Shown: piece by piece, positions 55,457 through 64,000 of the stretch
Position numbering within the stretch: position 1 is the first letter of the stretch
Layout: each line of letters begins with the position of its first letter
From: Methylophaga sulfidovorans
GTDB taxonomy: Bacteria > Pseudomonadota > Gammaproteobacteria > Nitrosococcales > Methylophagaceae
Direction of reading: 5' to 3'
Length of the DNA: 64,000 nt
Assembly (NCBI RefSeq): GCF_900114205.1
Contig: NZ_FOSH01000005.1
Span: forward strand, 62,001-126,000
Translations under genes and position numbers: made by a program
The notes under the pieces: model-generated
Told to the model about the DNA's origin: nothing
Databases searched by the model: none
The model's input: only the letters and a program-made list of their open reading frames with translations

Positions 55457-56791
55457 TTAAGAAGCAGCGATCATCATTTTTTCGATCAAGACCGAACCAC
55501 AACGGGTATTACCACGTATATCCACATCGCTTCCCACATCGACAATCCCCATAAACATGTCTTGCAAGTTACTGGCGATGGTAAATTCATCAACCGGGTA
55601 CTGAATTTCACCATTCTCAACCCAGAAGCCTGCGGCACCCTGCGAATAGTCGCCATTTACGATGTTAACGCCCATGCCCATGGTTTCAGTGACGATAATG
55701 CCTTTATCCATTTTTTTTATCAGTGCGGCTAAATCAGCATCAGTGCTGCTATCAATAGTCAGATTATGGACACCGCCAGCGTTGCCTGTGGTTTGCAGGC
55801 CCAAACGTCTAGCGGCATAACTATCCAATACATAACCCTGCAACACACCATCAAGAATAATGTCACGATTTTGTGTGGCAACACCTTCTCCATCAAAGCT
55901 GGCACTGCCTAAGGCTTTGAGAATATGGGGTTGTTCATGTACATGAATAAATTCTGGGAAGATTTGCTCACCTTTTTTGTCCAGCAAAAAAGACGCTTTA
56001 CGGTATAGCGCACCGCCACGGATGGCCGAAATCAGCTGGCCAAACAAAGAAGGGGCCATCTGCGCATTAAAGATCACTGGATAGCTTCCAGTTTTTACTT
56101 CACCCACACCAAGTCGTGACAGAGTGCGTTCCGCGGCTTTTAGACCGATGGACTCAGCACTGGCAAGATCATTGGCATCGCGTTTGATGTCATACCAGTA
56201 GTCGCGCTGCATACCGCGCCGGTCCTCAGCAATAAGCGTTGCAGACAAGCTATGACGACTGCTTTGTGTCGCACCGAGAAAGCCATGACTATTTGCATAT
56301 ACTCGTTGCCCGCTGTGACTGGAAACAGTAGCACCTTCAGAATTTGAAATCCGGCTATCACTATCAAGGCCAGCCTGTTCACACAATGTCGCTAAGTCAA
56401 TGGCTTTATCCACATCAATCGACCAAGGATGATAAAGCGATAACTCCGGAAACTCTGTGGCCATTAAATTTGCATCCGCAAGTCCTGCCGCATCATCAGC
56501 CTGGGTATGCTTGGCAATATTACAAGCCGCTTTGACGGCTTCTGCAATGGCTGCCTCACTCAAGTCAGAGGTACTTGATGAAGCTTTGCTGTGTCTGAAA
56601 TACACGGTGATGCCTAAACCAGTATCGTTATTGTGTTCAAGGGTTTCGACTTCACGTTGACGAACAGTGACCGATAACCCTTCACTGTGGCTGATGCCCA
56701 CTTCAGCAGAACTTGCCCCCTGTTTTTTGGCTTCAGCTAATGCCAATTCAGCGGCACGTTCTAATTCAGCAGTGTTTGTCATTTGACTCAT
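55457..56791 (-). CDS. pmbA: Metalloprotease-like protein PmbA/TldE
   Basis: TldD and PmbA (TldE) form a complex that degrades or matures peptides such as microcin B17 and the CcdA antitoxin. This 444-residue protein has the family pattern: SSAEVGISHSEGLSVTVRQR with EVETLEHNNDTGLGITVYFR near the N terminus, TGNAGGVHNLTIDSST near the middle, and GIIVTETMGMGVNIVNGDYS followed by AAGFWVENGEIQYPVDEFTI. The TldE subunit lacks the HExxxH zinc motif of TldD, and none is seen here. The gene ends before a 300-base spacer with a hairpin and the TonB receptor leader. Confidence 0.95.
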   Translation of the reverse strand: MSQMTNTAELERAAELALAEAKKQGASSAEVGISHSEGLSVTVRQREVETLEHNNDTGLGITVYFRHSKASSSTSDLSEAAIAEAVKAACNIAKHTQADDAAGLADANLMATEFPELSLYHPWSIDVDKAIDLATLCEQAGLDSDSRISNSEGATVSSHSGQRVYANSHGFLGATQSSRHSLSATLIAEDRRGMQRDYWYDIKRDANDLASAESIGLKAAERTLSRLGVGEVKTGSYPVIFNAQMAPSLFGQLISAIRGGALYRKASFLLDKKGEQIFPEFIHVHEQPHILKALGSASFDGEGVATQNRDIILDGVLQGYVLDSYAARRLGLQTTGNAGGVHNLTIDSSTDADLAALIKKMDKGIIVTETMGMGVNIVNGDYSQGAAGFWVENGEIQYPVDEFTIASNLQDMFMGIVDVGSDVDIRGNTRCGSVLIEKMMIAAS

Positions 56792-56851
56792 TAGTGTTCA
56801 AATCCTCGACTTATTTTGTCTTTTGCTAATGGCATAAGATGCCTTATCGGT

Positions 56852-57610
56852 CTATGTTTTGTGATGGCTATTGGAGCAAACCGGACAGCTTGGATCAGGC
56901 TTGAGTTTTATCTCTCGCCAACTCATAGACAGACCATCCAGCAATAGTAGCCGTCCGGTCAATGGTGTCCCAATTTTTGCCAGTAACTTTAGTGTTTCAG
57001 CAGCCTGCGTGCCACCAATCATAGCGAGCATGGGTGCAAACACACCACTTTCTGAGCAGGTTTCCTGTAATTCGCCTTTGTCTTCATACAAGCAGCGATA
57101 GCATGGTGAATCAGCCTGACGTGGGTCATAGACTGTCACTTGTCCGTCAAAACGAATAGCTGCACCTGATACAAGGGGAATCTTATTTTCCCTGCTGACT
57201 TCATTTAAGAAAAAGCGTGTCTCAAAATTATCGGTACAATCTACGATCACATCTACATCACTCGATGCCGCCAGCATAGCCGGTTTATCCAGTCGTTTAT
57301 CGATCATATCGATCCGGATATCCGGATTTAGTGCATGTAATTGTTCTGCCGCCGACTCGACCTTCTTTCGGCCAATATTTTGATGAGTATGAACAATCTG
57401 CCGTTGTAAATTGGCTAATTCCACCACATCATCATCCACCAGGGTTAAATGACCAACTCCGGATGCAGCCAAATACATAGAAACAGGCGCACCCAAGCCA
57501 CCTAAACCAATGATCATCACATGGCTATCAAGCAGACGCTGCTGACCTTCAATGTCCATCTGGGACAATAAAATATGTCGGCTGTAGCGTAATAATTGTT
57601 CGTCATTCAT
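56852..57610 (-). CDS. moeB: Molybdopterin-synthase/ThiS-adenylating enzyme (MoeB/ThiF family)
   Basis: This 252-residue E1-like enzyme activates a small ubiquitin-fold sulfur carrier (MoaD or ThiS) by adenylation. The ATP motif GLGGLGAPVSMYLAASGV is near residue 35, followed by LVDDDVVELANLQRQIVHT and DCTDNFETRF. Zinc is bound by CYRCLYED and the C-terminal CPVCSN. The start ATG at 57610 is preferred over GTG at 57613. The position directly downstream of prmC matches the common prfA-prmC-moeB order, although prfA is absent and replaced by the response regulator gene. MoeB and ThiF cannot be separated with certainty. Confidence 0.88.
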   Translation of the reverse strand: MNDEQLLRYSRHILLSQMDIEGQQRLLDSHVMIIGLGGLGAPVSMYLAASGVGHLTLVDDDVVELANLQRQIVHTHQNIGRKKVESAAEQLHALNPDIRIDMIDKRLDKPAMLAASSDVDVIVDCTDNFETRFFLNEVSRENKIPLVSGAAIRFDGQVTVYDPRQADSPCYRCLYEDKGELQETCSESGVFAPMLAMIGGTQAAETLKLLAKIGTPLTGRLLLLDGLSMSWREIKLKPDPSCPVCSNSHHKT

Positions 57611-57641
57611 CACTGATTAAACTCAATAAACTAGTGCGGCA

Positions 57642-58478
57642 TTATAACGTGAGTTGCCCCATCACCGCCCGGTCGTTTCCGCCAAAATCCTGGTGTGCTG
57701 AGATATGAGAAAAGCCAGCCTCTGAAAAAAGGTGTTGCACAGCCTGAGACTGATCATAACCATGCTCCACCAGCAACCAGCCATTTGGCCGCAAACAATC
57801 AGCTGCCTGTTTGGTAATAAGTCGTATATCGTCCAGTCCATCCGGGCCTGAAATGAGCGCAGAAAGTGGTTCAAAACGCACATCACCCTGCTGTAAATGC
57901 GGATCATCTGCTTCGATATAGGGCGGGTTTGAAATCACCATATCAAATTGATTTTCCTGACAGGCAGTCAGCCAGGAAGCCTGGATAAAATGCACATTAT
58001 TTAACTTGTGCTTGCGCGCATTTGCTTGAGCTAATTGCACTGCAGGCAGATGAAAGTCTGTTGCAATCATGGTGATATCCGGCCGCTCAGCAGCGATTGA
58101 TAAGGCAATTGCTCCGCTGCCAGTTCCCAGATCAATAATTTGCATGCCGGCTTCTACTTTCGCCAAAGCCAGTGCAACTAACAATTCAGTATCCGGCCTT
58201 GGAATCAAGGTCGAATCATTCACGGCTAGATCGAGCGACCAAAATCCCCTTGAGCCAGTAATATGTGCAATCGGCTCACCTGTTTGTCGTCGCTCAATAA
58301 ACTGCTTGAAGTCTTGCCATTGTTGTTCTGTAAGATCTGTTTCTGCGTCGAGTAACAGCCGGGTGGGCGAACAATTTAAAAGATGGCATAACAGATACTG
58401 CACATCAACATCTGGACTGCTTGAATGGATTAAACAAGTACGGCCGTAGGCCTGTGCTTCACGTATAGAGGGCAACAT
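57642..58478 (-). CDS. prmC: Release factor glutamine methyltransferase PrmC
   Basis: PrmC methylates the Gln of the GGQ motif in release factors RF1 and RF2. The 278-residue enzyme has an N-terminal helical domain (PTRLLLDAETDLTEQQWQDF) and a Rossmann methyltransferase with IIDLGTGSGAIALSIAAERP. The substrate-glutamine motif is NPPY in MVISNPPYIEADD, and PRPDTELLV comes before the SAM motif. The ATG overlaps the TAA of the preceding response regulator gene by one base (TAATG). Confidence 0.96.
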   Translation of the reverse strand: MLPSIREAQAYGRTCLIHSSSPDVDVQYLLCHLLNCSPTRLLLDAETDLTEQQWQDFKQFIERRQTGEPIAHITGSRGFWSLDLAVNDSTLIPRPDTELLVALALAKVEAGMQIIDLGTGSGAIALSIAAERPDITMIATDFHLPAVQLAQANARKHKLNNVHFIQASWLTACQENQFDMVISNPPYIEADDPHLQQGDVRFEPLSALISGPDGLDDIRLITKQAADCLRPNGWLLVEHGYDQSQAVQHLFSEAGFSHISAHQDFGGNDRAVMGQLTL

Positions 58479-59470
58479 TAAATAAACACAAACACCAAAG
58501 CTAATATTGCAATGACACCAATGCCGATACTGATATTACGTTGCATCGTCAGTTGTGCATGCAACTGAGTCCACTGTTCTTGATGGCTGTTATCAAACTC
58601 TTGCTTCATTGTGGTCACTTGATTACGGATAAGCGGTAGGATTTTTTCATTCACTAAACGCTCAAGACTTTTCGCAACCAGTGGATTTAAATCATGATTA
58701 AGCTGCCTTAACACTGACTCACGTACGATATTTTGCTGTTTATCCAGCCACTTCCCAGTATGCTGCTCCAGAGCGCGATCAATGCTCGAACTTAAGTCCA
58801 TCTCTCTCAGCGCTTGCTGTAAAACCGGTTCAGCCGTTATCGTCACCAACTCATTCAATTGCACAGACAATGATTGTTTCAGATCGGAGAACTGTTGTTC
58901 TGTCAGTTCTTTTACCAACTGAGTTACGTCATCGCGGCCAAAATGAGTCGAAGCTTCGACCGGAGTAGATGATATCTGCTGGAAACGCTGCTCAATCTCA
59001 TTGAACAGCTCTTCCTTAAACGAGACCAGAATACTATCTAGATCTACCTGCTCTGGCTCAGGGGCAGTAATTGACATATCAGGTAATTCAATAGCGCTGA
59101 GCTCAATATCATCTAATATGGCTGCCACTTGGTCTGCCTCAGGTGGTTTACTCAGAACGGCAGAAGCACCAGCATCAAAGGCCTTTTTCTGATCAGCTTC
59201 AGTTTCATTGCCGGTACAAATAACAACTGGAATTCGTCCCCATTTTGGGTGTTGCTTTAGCTGAGCAGTAGCGGTGAGTCCGTCCATTGCTGCCATCATG
59301 ACATCCATAAAAATGAGGTCAGGCAGTTTGTCCGTAGTTTGCAGCCATTGCATGGCTTCTTCAGCACTACCCAGTTCAACACTGTTAAAACTGTGGTCAC
59401 GCAATAACTTACTCAACGTCATTCTGGCAACGCGAGAATCATCCACCACCAATGCCGTAAATTTAGACAT
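58478..59470 (-). CDS. Response regulator with C-terminal membrane anchor
   Basis: The 330-residue protein has a complete receiver domain at about 1-125: acidic pocket D10/D11, phosphoacceptor D56 in LIFMDVMM, then VVICTGNETEAD and LSKPPEADQV with the conserved Thr and Lys. A long region of about 170 residues predicted to be helical and coiled coil follows. The last 20 residues, ISIGIGVIAILALVFVFI, form a single transmembrane helix, so the protein is tail-anchored. No DNA-binding or enzyme output domain is present. I do not know the function; a membrane-associated signalling adaptor is possible. It overlaps prmC by one base and follows a DUF3301 gene by 18 bases. Confidence 0.82.
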   Translation of the reverse strand: MSKFTALVVDDSRVARMTLSKLLRDHSFNSVELGSAEEAMQWLQTTDKLPDLIFMDVMMAAMDGLTATAQLKQHPKWGRIPVVICTGNETEADQKKAFDAGASAVLSKPPEADQVAAILDDIELSAIELPDMSITAPEPEQVDLDSILVSFKEELFNEIEQRFQQISSTPVEASTHFGRDDVTQLVKELTEQQFSDLKQSLSVQLNELVTITAEPVLQQALREMDLSSSIDRALEQHTGKWLDKQQNIVRESVLRQLNHDLNPLVAKSLERLVNEKILPLIRNQVTTMKQEFDNSHQEQWTQLHAQLTMQRNISIGIGVIAILALVFVFI

Positions 59471-59488
59471 GTTTATCCTCTGCTGATA

Positions 59489-59800
59489 TTAACCGGCGCG
59501 AAACGCATCCATTTTAATCGACTCCACTTTTTTTCCTATCATAATGACTTCACCCCGATAACGTTGTTGCATATCGCTGGCAAATTCAAAAAAGTAATAA
59601 CGCTGTAACTGTATTCGTCCTTGACCGTTACGTTTAAAACGGATTTTACGCCAGAAAACCGTATCATTTAAAAATGCGACACCTGTATTCGCACAATACG
59701 ATTTTGCGGCAATCGTCGCCCGTTCAGCCACGCCACGACTGTCCCACCAGAACCAGGCGAGGCTGCCGAGAATAATCAGCAGTAAACCGCTATCGTTCAT
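59489..59800 (-). CDS. DUF3301 domain protein
   Basis: This 103-residue protein starts with one transmembrane segment (LLLIILGSLAWFWW), then SRGVAERATIAAKSYCANTG and VAFLNDTVFWRKIRFKRNGQ with RYYFFEFASDMQQRYRGEVI, which is the DUF3301 pattern. The function is unknown. The ATG overlaps the rsmE stop by four bases, so translation is coupled, and the response regulator gene follows after 18 bases. Confidence 0.88.
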   Translation of the reverse strand: MNDSGLLLIILGSLAWFWWDSRGVAERATIAAKSYCANTGVAFLNDTVFWRKIRFKRNGQGRIQLQRYYFFEFASDMQQRYRGEVIMIGKKVESIKMDAFRAG

Positions 59801-60525
59801 CCCAGATCACCCCATAATGTTTGGGCAACAGCTAAAGCTGCCACCGCGGCTGTTTCTGTACGAAGAATACGCGGCCCAAACTGTACGGCCTGATATCCGA
59901 TGGCTTTTGCCATCTCAATTTCAGCATCTGATAAGCCACCCTCTGGCCCGATTAACATGGTCAGGGACGTCGGCTTGGTCAATTCAGAAAACCCTTTTTG
60001 TGCTAATGGATCCAGCACTAAGTTCAGCTCATCGTTGTAATCAGAAAGCGCTGTTGAATAAGTTTGAACGGCAGTTAGCTCAGGCAGGAAACTACGCCCG
60101 GACTGCTCGCAGGCACTGACCATGACACCTGTCCAGTGATTAAACCGCTTATCAGCACGGTCGCCACTTAACTGCACATTACAACGTTCGGTAATCACCG
60201 GAACAATCTTTGTAACACCAAGCTCCACCGCTTTTTGAATGGCAAAATCCATACGTTCACCACGAGAAATGCCTTGTAACAGAGTAATGTCCAGTGGTGA
60301 CTCTTTCTGCGTCGTTATAGGCTCGCCAAGGCGAACGCGCGATTGTCGCTTTTCAACAAGCGTCAATTCAGCTTCATATTCCATACCCTGACCATTAAAC
60401 AAGCGGATATTTGCTCCCAGTTTAAGACGCAGTACCTGAATGGCATGGCGATGCACATCATCAGGCAAGACAAATTCTGATTCAGAAGATGGCAATGTTT
60501 CAGTATAAAATCGGGGCATTCGCAT
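59797..60525 (-). CDS. rsmE: 16S rRNA (uracil-1498-N3)-methyltransferase
   Basis: RsmE methylates U1498 in 16S rRNA of the small subunit. The 242-residue SPOUT-family enzyme has the N-terminal PUA-like part (MRMPRFYTETLPSSESEFVL, HRHAIQVLRLKLGANIRLFN) and the SAM knot with LLQGISRGERMDFAIQKAVE, MLIGPEGGLSDAEIEMAKAI and FGPRILRTETAAVAAL. The start ATG at 60525 is kept; ATG at 60519 is two codons later. It is divergent from the inositol monophosphatase gene, with 97 bases between them. Confidence 0.96.
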   Translation of the reverse strand: MRMPRFYTETLPSSESEFVLPDDVHRHAIQVLRLKLGANIRLFNGQGMEYEAELTLVEKRQSRVRLGEPITTQKESPLDITLLQGISRGERMDFAIQKAVELGVTKIVPVITERCNVQLSGDRADKRFNHWTGVMVSACEQSGRSFLPELTAVQTYSTALSDYNDELNLVLDPLAQKGFSELTKPTSLTMLIGPEGGLSDAEIEMAKAIGYQAVQFGPRILRTETAAVAALAVAQTLWGDLG

Positions 60526-60622
60526 GGTGTTGAAGTCAAAAAGCTACTAAAGTGACTAGCAGTTTACAGATTGTCACCGATAGATTGAATCAAATTCCTT
60601 TTTTCGCTGTTATACTCAAGAT

Positions 60623-61420
60623 ATGAATATAGACCGGCAACAAATTCAGCAACTTGTCAGGGACGTGGCCTCCACGACTCTTTTGCCCTATACCAATAAT
60701 GTCAGCCGTGACTATAAAAAAGATGGCAGCATCGTCACTGCCGCCGATAGCGCAGTACAAAGTTCATTAACCAAACAACTTGCTGAGTTGTATCCAGATA
60801 TCGCTTTGCTAGGCGAAGAAATGTCTGCTGAACAGCAGCAACAGCTATTTGATTCCGGCAAACCTATCTGGTGTCTTGATCCTGTCGATGGTACCAGCAA
60901 CTTTGCTTCAGGCTTGCCTTTTTACTCTATTTCACTGGCCTTGATTGAGCAGGGTGAAGTGACCTTTGCCATGGTATTAGATCCATCCCGTAATGAGAGT
61001 TTTACGGCTATTCGGGGTCAGGGTGCTTGGCTAAATGATGAACCTCTTCGTCTGACCTCTCCCAATCTTAGCCTCGACAATACTATTGCCTTTGTTGACT
61101 TTAAGCGTTTGCCACCAGACTTAGCCTCTAAAATCGTCGCGGATCGTCCTTTTGCCTCACAGCGGAATCTGGGTTCTATTGCGCTCGAGCTATGCTGGTT
61201 AGCGGCTGGTCGTGGGCATATTTATCTGCACGGTAGTCAGCAGATTTGGGACTATGCCGCCGGCGACTTAATTTTAGAAGAAGCAGGTGGTTTTGCTTCT
61301 ACTCTGTATGGCGACCCGTCATTCCATTACACATTACAGCCACGTTCTTCATGTGCTGCCATTGATGAGCAATTATTTCAGGTTTGGCAAAGCTATTTAC
61401 TGGATGCGGTGAATGGTTAG
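60623..61420 (+). CDS. Inositol monophosphatase family phosphatase
   Basis: This 265-residue member of the IMPase/CysQ superfamily has the metal site GEEMS near residue 64, LDPVDGTSNFASGLP at about 85-99, and IWDYAAGDLILEEAGGF near the C terminus. The family removes phosphate from inositol phosphates, 3'-phosphoadenosine-5'-phosphate or sugar phosphates. The sequence does not decide which; the lack of a close match to the SuhB pattern argues against that name. The pgeF start overlaps its stop by eight bases. Confidence 0.88.
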   Translation: MNIDRQQIQQLVRDVASTTLLPYTNNVSRDYKKDGSIVTAADSAVQSSLTKQLAELYPDIALLGEEMSAEQQQQLFDSGKPIWCLDPVDGTSNFASGLPFYSISLALIEQGEVTFAMVLDPSRNESFTAIRGQGAWLNDEPLRLTSPNLSLDNTIAFVDFKRLPPDLASKIVADRPFASQRNLGSIALELCWLAAGRGHIYLHGSQQIWDYAAGDLILEEAGGFASTLYGDPSFHYTLQPRSSCAAIDEQLFQVWQSYLLDAVNG

Positions 61421-62162
61421 AAAAGTACTGGAATTTATCACGCCAGACTGGACCATGCCCGACCATATTCAGGCATACACAACAACCAGAAAGGGCGGCA
61501 TCAGCCCCTCCCCATACGATAGTCTTAATCTTGCCAATCACGTTAATGATACGGCTGAGAATGTGGAAAAAAATCGTAAAACACTTGCCACAGCCTTAAA
61601 ATTGCCAACTTCACCACTATGGCTGCAACAGACGCACAGCACTGAGGTGGTCAACAGTCAGGATTGGTACGAAGGTATCGAAGCAGATGCTATTTACTGC
61701 AATCAAATTAATCATGTCTGTGCGATTATGACGGCTGACTGTCTGCCGTTATTATTAAGCAATGAATCTGGTACTGAAGTCGCCGCTATACATGCTGGCT
61801 GGCGAGGTCTGGCCGATGGCATTATAGAAAAAACCATAGCGCAATTTGATGATGCCGCAGAACATATTTATGCCTGGTTGGGGCCAGCTATTGGGCCGGA
61901 AAAGTTTGAAGTTGGCCGAGATGTTTATGAGACATTTCTCAGTCACGATCCGATGGCTGAAGTGGCTTTTCAAGCAACCGATGACAGCCACTTCTTAGCC
62001 GATATCTATCAGCTCGCCCGCCTGAGATTGAGACAGCATGGTATTTCACGTCTGTCCGGTGGTCATTATTGCACGATGACCGATGCATCCCGCTTTTTCT
62101 CTTATCGACGTGATGGAGAGACTGGTCGTATGGTTTCGCTTATCTGGATCAGCAATAAATAA
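61413..62162 (+). CDS. pgeF: Multicopper oxidase-like purine nucleoside phosphorylase (PgeF/YfiH)
   Basis: This 249-residue LACC1/YfiH family protein has the zinc ligands in LQQTHSTEVV, MTADCLPLLLSN and AIHAGWRGLADGII, and the pocket segment AWLGPAIGPEKFEVG. The C terminus has GGHYCTMTDASRFFSYRRDG. In E. coli YfiH (PgeF) edits the amino acid in peptidoglycan precursors, and the family can also phosphorolyse purine nucleosides. The ATG overlaps the previous stop. It is followed by a ZIP transporter after 39 bases. Confidence 0.93.
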   Translation: MVRKVLEFITPDWTMPDHIQAYTTTRKGGISPSPYDSLNLANHVNDTAENVEKNRKTLATALKLPTSPLWLQQTHSTEVVNSQDWYEGIEADAIYCNQINHVCAIMTADCLPLLLSNESGTEVAAIHAGWRGLADGIIEKTIAQFDDAAEHIYAWLGPAIGPEKFEVGRDVYETFLSHDPMAEVAFQATDDSHFLADIYQLARLRLRQHGISRLSGGHYCTMTDASRFFSYRRDGETGRMVSLIWISNK

Positions 62163-62201
62163 GGTATCATTACCGGCTTAATTCAGCCTTGTTGGATCAT
62201 T

Positions 62202-63014
62202 ATGGAATTACTCATCTGGATCATTGTTTTTAGTCTGGTAGGCGGACTATTAAGCGTTATTGTAGCCTCATCCTTTTTATTATTGCCTGAAAAACATCGC
62301 ACGCTGGCCGTACCACATTTGGTTAGCTTCGCAATAGGCGCGATGCTGGGCGCGTCTTTTTTGGGTTTAATTCCACATGCCATTGAACACGAGTACGCCA
62401 TCGATGCGCATGCTATCGGTTTAACATTGCTTATTGGCTTACTCACTTTCTTTGCTCTGGAGAAAATGGTGTTATGGCGGCACTGTCATAGCCATCATGG
62501 TCATGAACATATCCCGGAATTAGACAGACCTGATCACCATGGTGGCCACCACCATAACCACAAACATAAATCTGCTGGTCCATTAATTCTGATTGGCGAT
62601 ACGATTCATAACTTTGTGGATGGTATTTTGATTACTGCTGCCTTTTTAACTGATGTTCATCTTGGTATTGTCACTGCATTAGCTATTGCAGCCCATGAAA
62701 TTCCACAAGAATTAGGTGACTTTGTCATCTTATTACACAGTGGTTTTAGCCGAAAAAAAGCACTCTATTACAATATTTTGTCGAGTCTAGGCACATTAGC
62801 TGGTGCGCTAATTGGTTATTTCGCCCTATCCGGCATGCAGCATTTCTTGCCTTATGTCTTGTTAGTTGCAGCATCCAGCTTCATTTACGTGGCTGTTGCT
62901 GATTTAATTCCTGGCCTGCACGAGAAAGTCAAACCTATTGAATCTTTTCAACAAATCAGTTTGATTGCCTTGGGCGTCGTATTTATCTATATCGCTCACA
63001 GCACGCTGCATTAA
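62202..63014 (+). CDS. ZIP family metal transporter
   Basis: This 270-residue inner-membrane protein has about eight helices and the ZIP motif HNFVDGILITAAFLTDVHLG with ALAIAAHEIPQELGDFVILL, whose His, Asp and Glu residues bind the metal. A His-rich cytoplasmic loop between the third and fourth helices covers about residues 94-123 (HCHSHHGHEH, HHGGHHHNHKHK). This suggests transport or sensing of zinc, but iron or other divalent metals are possible. GGATCATT precedes the ATG without a strong ribosome binding site. Confidence 0.92.
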   Translation: MELLIWIIVFSLVGGLLSVIVASSFLLLPEKHRTLAVPHLVSFAIGAMLGASFLGLIPHAIEHEYAIDAHAIGLTLLIGLLTFFALEKMVLWRHCHSHHGHEHIPELDRPDHHGGHHHNHKHKSAGPLILIGDTIHNFVDGILITAAFLTDVHLGIVTALAIAAHEIPQELGDFVILLHSGFSRKKALYYNILSSLGTLAGALIGYFALSGMQHFLPYVLLVAASSFIYVAVADLIPGLHEKVKPIESFQQISLIALGVVFIYIAHSTLH

Positions 63015-63017
63015 ATC

Positions 63018-64000
63018 ATGGCGGGAAGGAACCCTAATAAAAAGATTTTAATTGTCGGTCCATCGTGGGTGGGTGACATGGTGATGGCGCAATCACTTTT
63101 CATTGCGTTGAAAAAAAACAATCCAGCAGTCACCATCGATGTCCTCGCTATGGATTGGACACGCCCCCTGCTGCAGCGCATGCCAGAAGTTAATGAGGCC
63201 ATCAGCATGCCGATATCACATGGCATTTTTGGCTGGAAAATGCGTAAACAATTAGGCATCTCGCTACGCGATAAACACTATGACCAAGCGATTGTCCTGC
63301 CTAATTCGTGGAAGTCGGCATTAATTCCCTGGTTTGCAAAAATACCGCTCAGAACTGGATGGCTTGGTGAATATCGTTACGGCTTACTAAATGATGCCCG
63401 CAAACTCGACAAGCAAGCTTTACCTATGATGGTCGAGCGTTTTGTTGCTCTGGCTCATCCGGCATCACAATCCCGAACTAAACCGCCTTATGAAGCACCA
63501 TTAATGATTGCTGAGCCGGCCAATGAAGCAATTAATCCTAAACGTCCGTCGAGCGAGCAAAAACGACTTATTCTCTGCCCTGGTGCAGAGTTTGGGCCAG
63601 CCAAACAATGGCCAACCTCTCATTACGCCGCGTTAGCTGATTTTTTCCTGACATCTGGATGGCAAGTATTGATTCTTGGTTCCAAAGCAGATGTCAGCAC
63701 TGCTGAAGAAATCGTCAATCTTTGCCAGAATTCCTCGGACAATTTAATCAGCCTTGCTGGTCAGACACAATTAGAAGAAGCCATCGATTTATTAGGTACA
63801 GCCGATCAAGTAGTATCCAATGATTCAGGCTTAATGCATATTGCTGCGGCGTTACAGGTGCCATTAGTCGCTGTTTACGGCCCAACCTCACCGGCGTTTA
63901 CACCACCTTTAGCCAGCAATGCTCATATCATACAAATTGATATGGACTGTAGCCCGTGCTTCAAACGTAGCTGCCCTCTGGGCCATCATAATTGTATGAA
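63018..64000 (+). CDS. waaF: ADP-heptose:LPS heptosyltransferase II, 3' end beyond the window
   Basis: WaaF adds the second heptose to the inner core of LPS. The readable part, 327 residues, starts with MAGRNPNKKILIVGPSWVGD followed by MVMAQSLF. It has GPAKQWPTSHYAALADFF near residue 190, the GT9 donor site QVVSNDSGLMHIAAALQVPL near 265 and VYGPTSPAFTPP. The last visible segment, CSPCFKRSCPLGHHNCM, is typical of WaaF near its C terminus, so only about 20 residues are missing. The ATG is three bases after the ZIP stop. Confidence 0.95.
   Translation, partial: MAGRNPNKKILIVGPSWVGDMVMAQSLFIALKKNNPAVTIDVLAMDWTRPLLQRMPEVNEAISMPISHGIFGWKMRKQLGISLRDKHYDQAIVLPNSWKSALIPWFAKIPLRTGWLGEYRYGLLNDARKLDKQALPMMVERFVALAHPASQSRTKPPYEAPLMIAEPANEAINPKRPSSEQKRLILCPGAEFGPAKQWPTSHYAALADFFLTSGWQVLILGSKADVSTAEEIVNLCQNSSDNLISLAGQTQLEEAIDLLGTADQVVSNDSGLMHIAAALQVPLVAVYGPTSPAFTPPLASNAHIIQIDMDCSPCFKRSCPLGHHNCM

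Noticed and set aside
60585-60616. Sigma-70 promoter of the IMPase gene (TTGAAT and TATACT)
   Set aside because: The spacing of about 20 bases is too long for a confident call.

Overview
The window is chromosomal DNA of a flagellated, piliated gammaproteobacterium. The evidence is a flgBCDEFGHIJKL order, a fimU/pilV/pilW/pilX/pilY1/pilE minor-pilin operon, SlmA, a PmbA/TldE homologue, an RsmE and a WaaF of gammaproteobacterial type, and a sigma-54 flagellar hierarchy. A marine methylotroph of the Methylophaga type would fit the overall gene content, but the genus is a guess. I saw no rRNA, tRNA, insertion sequence, integrase or CRISPR array.

Layout. (1) 0-8.5 kb: a sugar-nucleotide module: zinc-finger C-methyltransferase, Gmm-like Nudix protein, ThDP carboligase of the acetolactate synthase/YerE type, NeuB-like synthase fused to a cupin, and rfbF-rfbG-rfbH for CDP-3,6-dideoxy-4-ketohexose. 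Four-base stop/start overlaps link most of these genes, and the set lies directly downstream of flgL on the same strand. (2) 8.5-18.4 kb: flgL back to flgB on the minus strand. The flagellar run is split between flgG and flgH by an intrinsic terminator followed by a sigma-54 promoter. A second sigma-54 promoter with an array of TTGCCG/CGGCAA half-sites precedes flgB. (3) 18.6-25.7 kb: the type IV minor-pilin/PilY1/PilE operon, divergent from flgB and ending in a bidirectional terminator. (4) 25.7-29.7 kb: a compact LapA-type RTX adhesin with a candidate LapG cleavage motif and an upstream CRP/Vfr-type site, preceded by an output-less receiver-like protein. (5) 29.7-37.8 kb: housekeeping operon nif3-yihY-coaBC-dut-algC-argB-slmA. 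(6) 37.9-42.7 kb: DUF4126 protein, CheR, an SDR, a GGDEF/EAL gene split by an in-frame TAA, and a decayed 3' end of a cyanase gene. (7) 42.7-51 kb: clpB with a sigma-32 promoter, an acyltransferase, yciO, a PHP phosphoesterase, then yciB-yciI-bolA-PilZ. (8) 51-55.4 kb: FMN 2-hydroxyacid oxidase, PiuC hydroxylase and a Fiu-type TonB receptor. (9) 55.4-64 kb: pmbA, moeB, prmC, a membrane-anchored response regulator, a DUF3301 protein, rsmE, an IMPase, pgeF, a ZIP transporter and waaF, which is cut by the window edge.

How it fits together. The main theme is the cell surface: flagellum, type IV pilus, large adhesin, LPS core and a nucleotide-sugar pathway. Several cyclic-di-GMP elements (GGDEF/EAL remnant, double-PilZ protein, LapA-type adhesin) suggest control of the motile-to-sessile switch. 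The most interesting unit is the dideoxysugar/NeuB-cupin/ThDP module attached to the hook-filament junction genes. I infer that it makes an unusual branched or nonulosonate-like sugar for flagellin or LPS; no glycosyltransferase or CMP-sugar synthetase is visible in the window to confirm this.
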